This document shows positions 60,583 through 64,000 of a stretch of DNA of 64,000 nucleotides, piece by piece. Under the pieces are notes generated by a model. That model did not search any database and was not told the DNA's origin. It saw only the letters and a program-made list of their open reading frames with translations. A program made the translations under genes and the position numbers. The DNA comes from Perilla frutescens (Eukaryota; Streptophyta; Magnoliopsida; Lamiales; Lamiaceae): contig BRKX01000014.1 of assembly GCA_026008535.1 (NCBI GenBank), positions 43,158,506 through 43,222,505 of the forward strand. Reading direction: 5' to 3'. Positions within the stretch are counted from its first letter, which is position 1; each line of letters starts with the position of its first letter.

Positions 60583-61930
60583 CGTTTTCTTTTTTTATTT
60601 TCTCTTTTCTATTTTAATTTCTATTGGATGAATCTGCTGGAGAAATGGGCGGCCTGGATTAGATCTTAAAATTGGTGGGCTAAAATGGCAAAATATTAAA
60701 TTCCAAAATTTATTATTGTGTTTTGAAAGAATGGGAATACACTCGAATGGAAAATATACTCCAGTATTCTTTATTTTTTTCCAGCGTGAAAACCACGCTA
60801 ATATGTGCCTCACGTGCAAAACTCGTGGAATGGGGTTTGTTGTTGCAAAAATTATATGCTCCCCCGGGCACTACCCGGGCTCTGTTGGGATGCCGACACG
60901 TGGACATTTTTTTAGAAATATTTTAACTTTAATTTTGATGAGTATATGACCGTATTTCTTAGGAAAAGAAGGAACTTAGCTATTAGGACACTTCGATGGT
61001 GAACAGTAGCGTGTGGGTCACGGGATAGTATCGGCAGTATCGGTAGAAGGGTTGATGTCGACACTTGAAAGTTTTTCGGCGAACTTTGTACGTCGACGCC
61101 GGTACGGAAACGTAGTATGGGCAATTCCGTATGCGTCGACAAGGTTTCGAAATTTTTTGAAGAAATCCTGATGCGAAGTTTGGCTATTCACGGTTTCCGA
61201 TGAGTGAACAGTGATTGTGGGATATTGGCTGATTTGTGAAAATTGGCGGACATTTTGAATTTGGTTAATATTTTAATTCTATTCTCTTCTCCAATGCGCC
61301 ATTTCCCCCAATTCTGAAAACTGATTTTCCAGCGTCTTGTGCGAGGGTCCACGATTTTGCGTTCGTCTTGCCTCGTCGGAGCGATTTCGAGAATTGGGTA
61401 GCCTTGAGGTATGCAAAGTTTCGTTTGTTTGGGTTCCTTTACCGTAGGGGGTTTTTTATTGATTAATTGTTAGGGTTATATTTATGCTTTGAATTGAATT
61501 GTTTTTTCTTACAGGTTTTAACTGTCAATGTTTCAATGTGTCGGTTGTAGTGTATGGGCACCCACATTGTGGTATTGATTTAGGGTGATTGATTTTGTGA
61601 ATTCATTTCGGATTTCGACGCCCCCCTGTTTTGATCCCGAAGCTTGTTGGTTAGTTAGACGGTTTGAATTTCAGGTTTTCCAAAGATTTCTTCATTTTAT
61701 TTTGAGGCGCCCTAGTTAATGAATTTGCGATTATGCTGAATGGGAAATTGCGTGGGTTTGATGGCCGAATTTGCATGCATGATTTCAGTTATTAATGAAT
61801 ATGTTGGTGGGGAACTCTTGAGAATGTTAACTTTTTTCAGTTGCCACTAATTGGACTGTTTCTGTAGATAAGGTAGGATTATAGTTGGTCTTGATTATCT
61901 TTGCTGATTATAATAATTGTCTATAGATTT
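60583..61930. promoter_or_regulatory. Shared upstream region of divergent SCE1 and FAR1-like gene
   Basis: The two genes point away from each other across this interval. Two CACGTG G-boxes are visible at 60811-60816 and 60898-60903, with a CCCGGG inverted pair at about 60864-60881 between them. A possible leader intron of the FAR1-like gene is GT at 61409 to AG at 61514. There are no convincing open reading frames. Promoter function is inferred from position and motifs. Confidence 0.5.
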
Positions 61931-64000
61931 ATGGCGAAGATGAATATTGACTTGAATGTTTCGATCGAGAATAAGGCATATTCCGAGGGTAGCACTCAGG
62001 TCAGAACAGATGGAGAAGGGGCTGGTAGTGAGGCAGAAGCAGGACGTTTGCTTTCTACAATGTTAATAGAATTAGAGAATCATTTAGAAATTGAAAATGT
62101 TGTGGATAGTGTAGAGCAAGCATATTTATTATATTGTGAGTACGGCAGGTGCCGGGGGTTTAGTGTGAGGAAGGGTGACCAATACTATTTCTCTGGGACG
62201 AATGAGCTTCGATGGAAAGAATTTGAATGCTCGTGTGAAGGTCGGCCTGATGACAAATGATCGAAAGGGAGAGTAGCATCATATAGGAAACAGATAACTA
62301 GGAGCAACTGTAAAGCTAAATTATGGATTGGGATGGAGAAGAATTTGCAATGGACCGTTCATAAATTTGTGAAGGAGCATAATCACGAAATGCTCGGCAT
62401 GCATCAAGCCTATCTGTTACGTTCCGCTCGGCAATTGAGCCATGCAAAATAGTCACTCGTTGAGGCGCTTAAATCTGCGGGTATCGGAGTTAGTCGGGCA
62501 TGTCGGTTTATGGAAAATGAAGCCGGGGGGCCGCAAAATGTCGGTTTCACGAGGAGGGATGCCTATAATCACTTGAATCGGGTTAGGCAGTCAACAAGAG
62601 TGGGGAATGTCGACGCTAATGCTCTGGTAAATTTATTTACCAAGACATCGAACATTGAACCTTTCTTTTATTGGAACGTGCAGCTAGATGATGAGGGTCG
62701 GTTGATGAATTTTTTTTCCGAGACTCTCATGCTCTTATTGATTACGAGTGCTTTGGAGACGTGTTATCGGTCGACACCATGTACAAGACAAATCAGTATG
62801 GCCTGGTATGTGCACCATTTGTCGGCATCAACCATTATAGGAGAAATGTGATGCTAGGTTTGGGCTTCTTGTCGAACGAGACGATGGCTTCCTTTGAATG
62901 GCTGTTTGCCACGTTTTTAGAGTCCATGCATGGGAAGGAGCCACAAGTGATCTTCTCTGATCAAAGTCAAGCGCTAATGAATGAGATTGATGCCACTTTC
63001 AAATCAGCAAGTCATCGGATTTGTCAGTGGCATATCAGCCAAAACGCCCCCTCTCATTTTGGAAAATTAAACGGCAACAATGAATTCAAGCGGCAGTGGT
63101 ATCACTGCATGCGTGAGATGGAGATGGAGGATGATTTCGAGGAGTTTTGGGGTTCCATGATCACTAACTATGCCCTCGATGATCATAGTTGGTTCTCTAA
63201 TATGTACAGGTTGAAGAAGAGGTGGGCATCGGTGTTCACGAACACCTCCTTCAGCGCGGGTCTTCTTGCGACCTCGCGTAGTGAGGTTATGAACAAGGTA
63301 TTGAAGGATCTGTGCTCGGCGAGTTCCACTTTGACCGAATTTATCGATAAGTACGAGCAGGTCCTGCATGATTGGCGTACAAAGGAGACTGCCGACGATG
63401 CTCTAAACTTCGGTACACCGGGACAGTTCGTGAACAACAACCTATTGCTGGCTCAAGCAGCACAAGTCTACACAAGGAACATGTATAAGGCATTCGAGTC
63501 GCAATTTGCTCTTGCCGTGAGCGTGGTAATAATCGAGAAACCAGCCAACGATGTCGGCATTGTCGATATGCAGTTTAAGGTCGCCTCGTAACGCCTCATG
63601 TCGAGGATTCGAGTTGTCCAATACAACAGTGAATCGAAACAGGCCCTCTGCAGCTGCCATATGTATGAGACTGAAGGAGTTCTATGTCGGTACATACTTA
63701 GAATTTATTTTCACTTCGATGTGACTAGGCTGTCGACATGCTACATCATGAGTCGATGGTGAAAATATGTGAGGCAGCGACACTTAAACGACATTGGAGA
63801 CTATTCTATTGTGGGCGATAACGAGGCCGTTGATGAAATGGCCTTTGTGAACTATGTGATGAGGATCACTCTTGAGGTGACGCATGATGTGAAAAACCAC
63901 CAACAAGGCAAGAAGACATGTTTAGATCGAATACGTACATTGAAGAGTGATGTGCATACGATGGTTAACAAGGGCATACCACATAAAAGGCAAAAAGCTA
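61931..64000 (+). pseudogene. FAR1/FRS-like gene, decayed, runs off window
   Basis: FAR1-related proteins are transcription regulators descended from Mutator-like transposases. From ATG 61931 (MAKMNIDLN) the frame encodes the FAR1 DNA-binding finger ('YCEYGRCRGFSVRKG', 'CKAKLW', 'FVKEHNHEM', about 62130-62390). The MULE transposase-derived domain follows ('SVDTMYKTNQYG', 'VIFSDQSQALMNEI', 'CQWHISQNA', 62740-63060), then a SWIM-type finger at about 63649-63693. Breaks are TGA at 62258-62260, TAG at 62450-62452, a frameshift at a T8 run (62710-62717), TAA at 63589-63591 and TGA at 63760-63762. In the SWIM finger the final His is replaced by Tyr (63691-63693). It could be a dead host gene or a decayed FAR1-containing MULE. 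Terminal repeats were not found in view, and the 3' end is outside the window. Confidence 0.85.

Noticed and set aside
63067..63695. Minus-strand frames opposite the FAR1-like region
   Set aside because: They are shadows of the MULE domain on the plus strand.

Overview
This is nuclear DNA of a flowering plant, probably a eudicot. Nearly all of the first 56 kb is nested transposable elements. The last 8 kb holds two host-type genes: an intron-containing SUMO E2 enzyme and a decayed FAR1-like gene. Plant signs are the tRNA-Met primer sites, Ty1-copia and Ty3-gypsy families, plant-type spliced exons, and the FAR1 family itself. The species cannot be named from the sequence.

Layout. (1) 1-12459: a long-LTR element with no recognisable coding region (LARD-like), minus strand. 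Its left LTR is broken by a copia LTR (1-363), a solo gypsy LTR (730-3100) and a shortened solo copia LTR (4555-5612). (2) 12460-23211: an old SIRE-like copia element, minus strand, with decayed pol and about 7.5 kb between pol and the 3' LTR that holds diverged copies of unrecognised coding modules. (3) 23212-37841: a second copia element inserted into the SIRE pol. A related but much more decayed copia (25970-34891) sits inside its reverse transcriptase, with a GAAAG target duplication. (4) 37842-51340: a tandem LTR-gag-LTR-gag-LTR array of a gag-only gypsy element. Its first LTR carries a complete 4.0-kb hAT transposon (38712-42731) with an uninterrupted 825-codon transposase. (5) 51341-52475: a DNA transposon with inverted ends of about 50 bp, beside a long TA tract. 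(6) 52689-56223: a 3.5-kb solo LTR on the plus strand. (7) 57576-60433: SUMO-conjugating enzyme SCE1, five coding exons, minus strand, apparently intact. (8) 61931-64000: a FAR1/FRS-like pseudogene on the plus strand, running off the window.

The insertion order can be read directly: SIRE-like copia, then outer copia, then gag-only gypsy array, then hAT. That is four layers. Several insertions are proven inside the window because a second LTR copy shows the uninterrupted site. Apart from SCE1 and the hAT transposase, no open reading frame looks both complete and functional.
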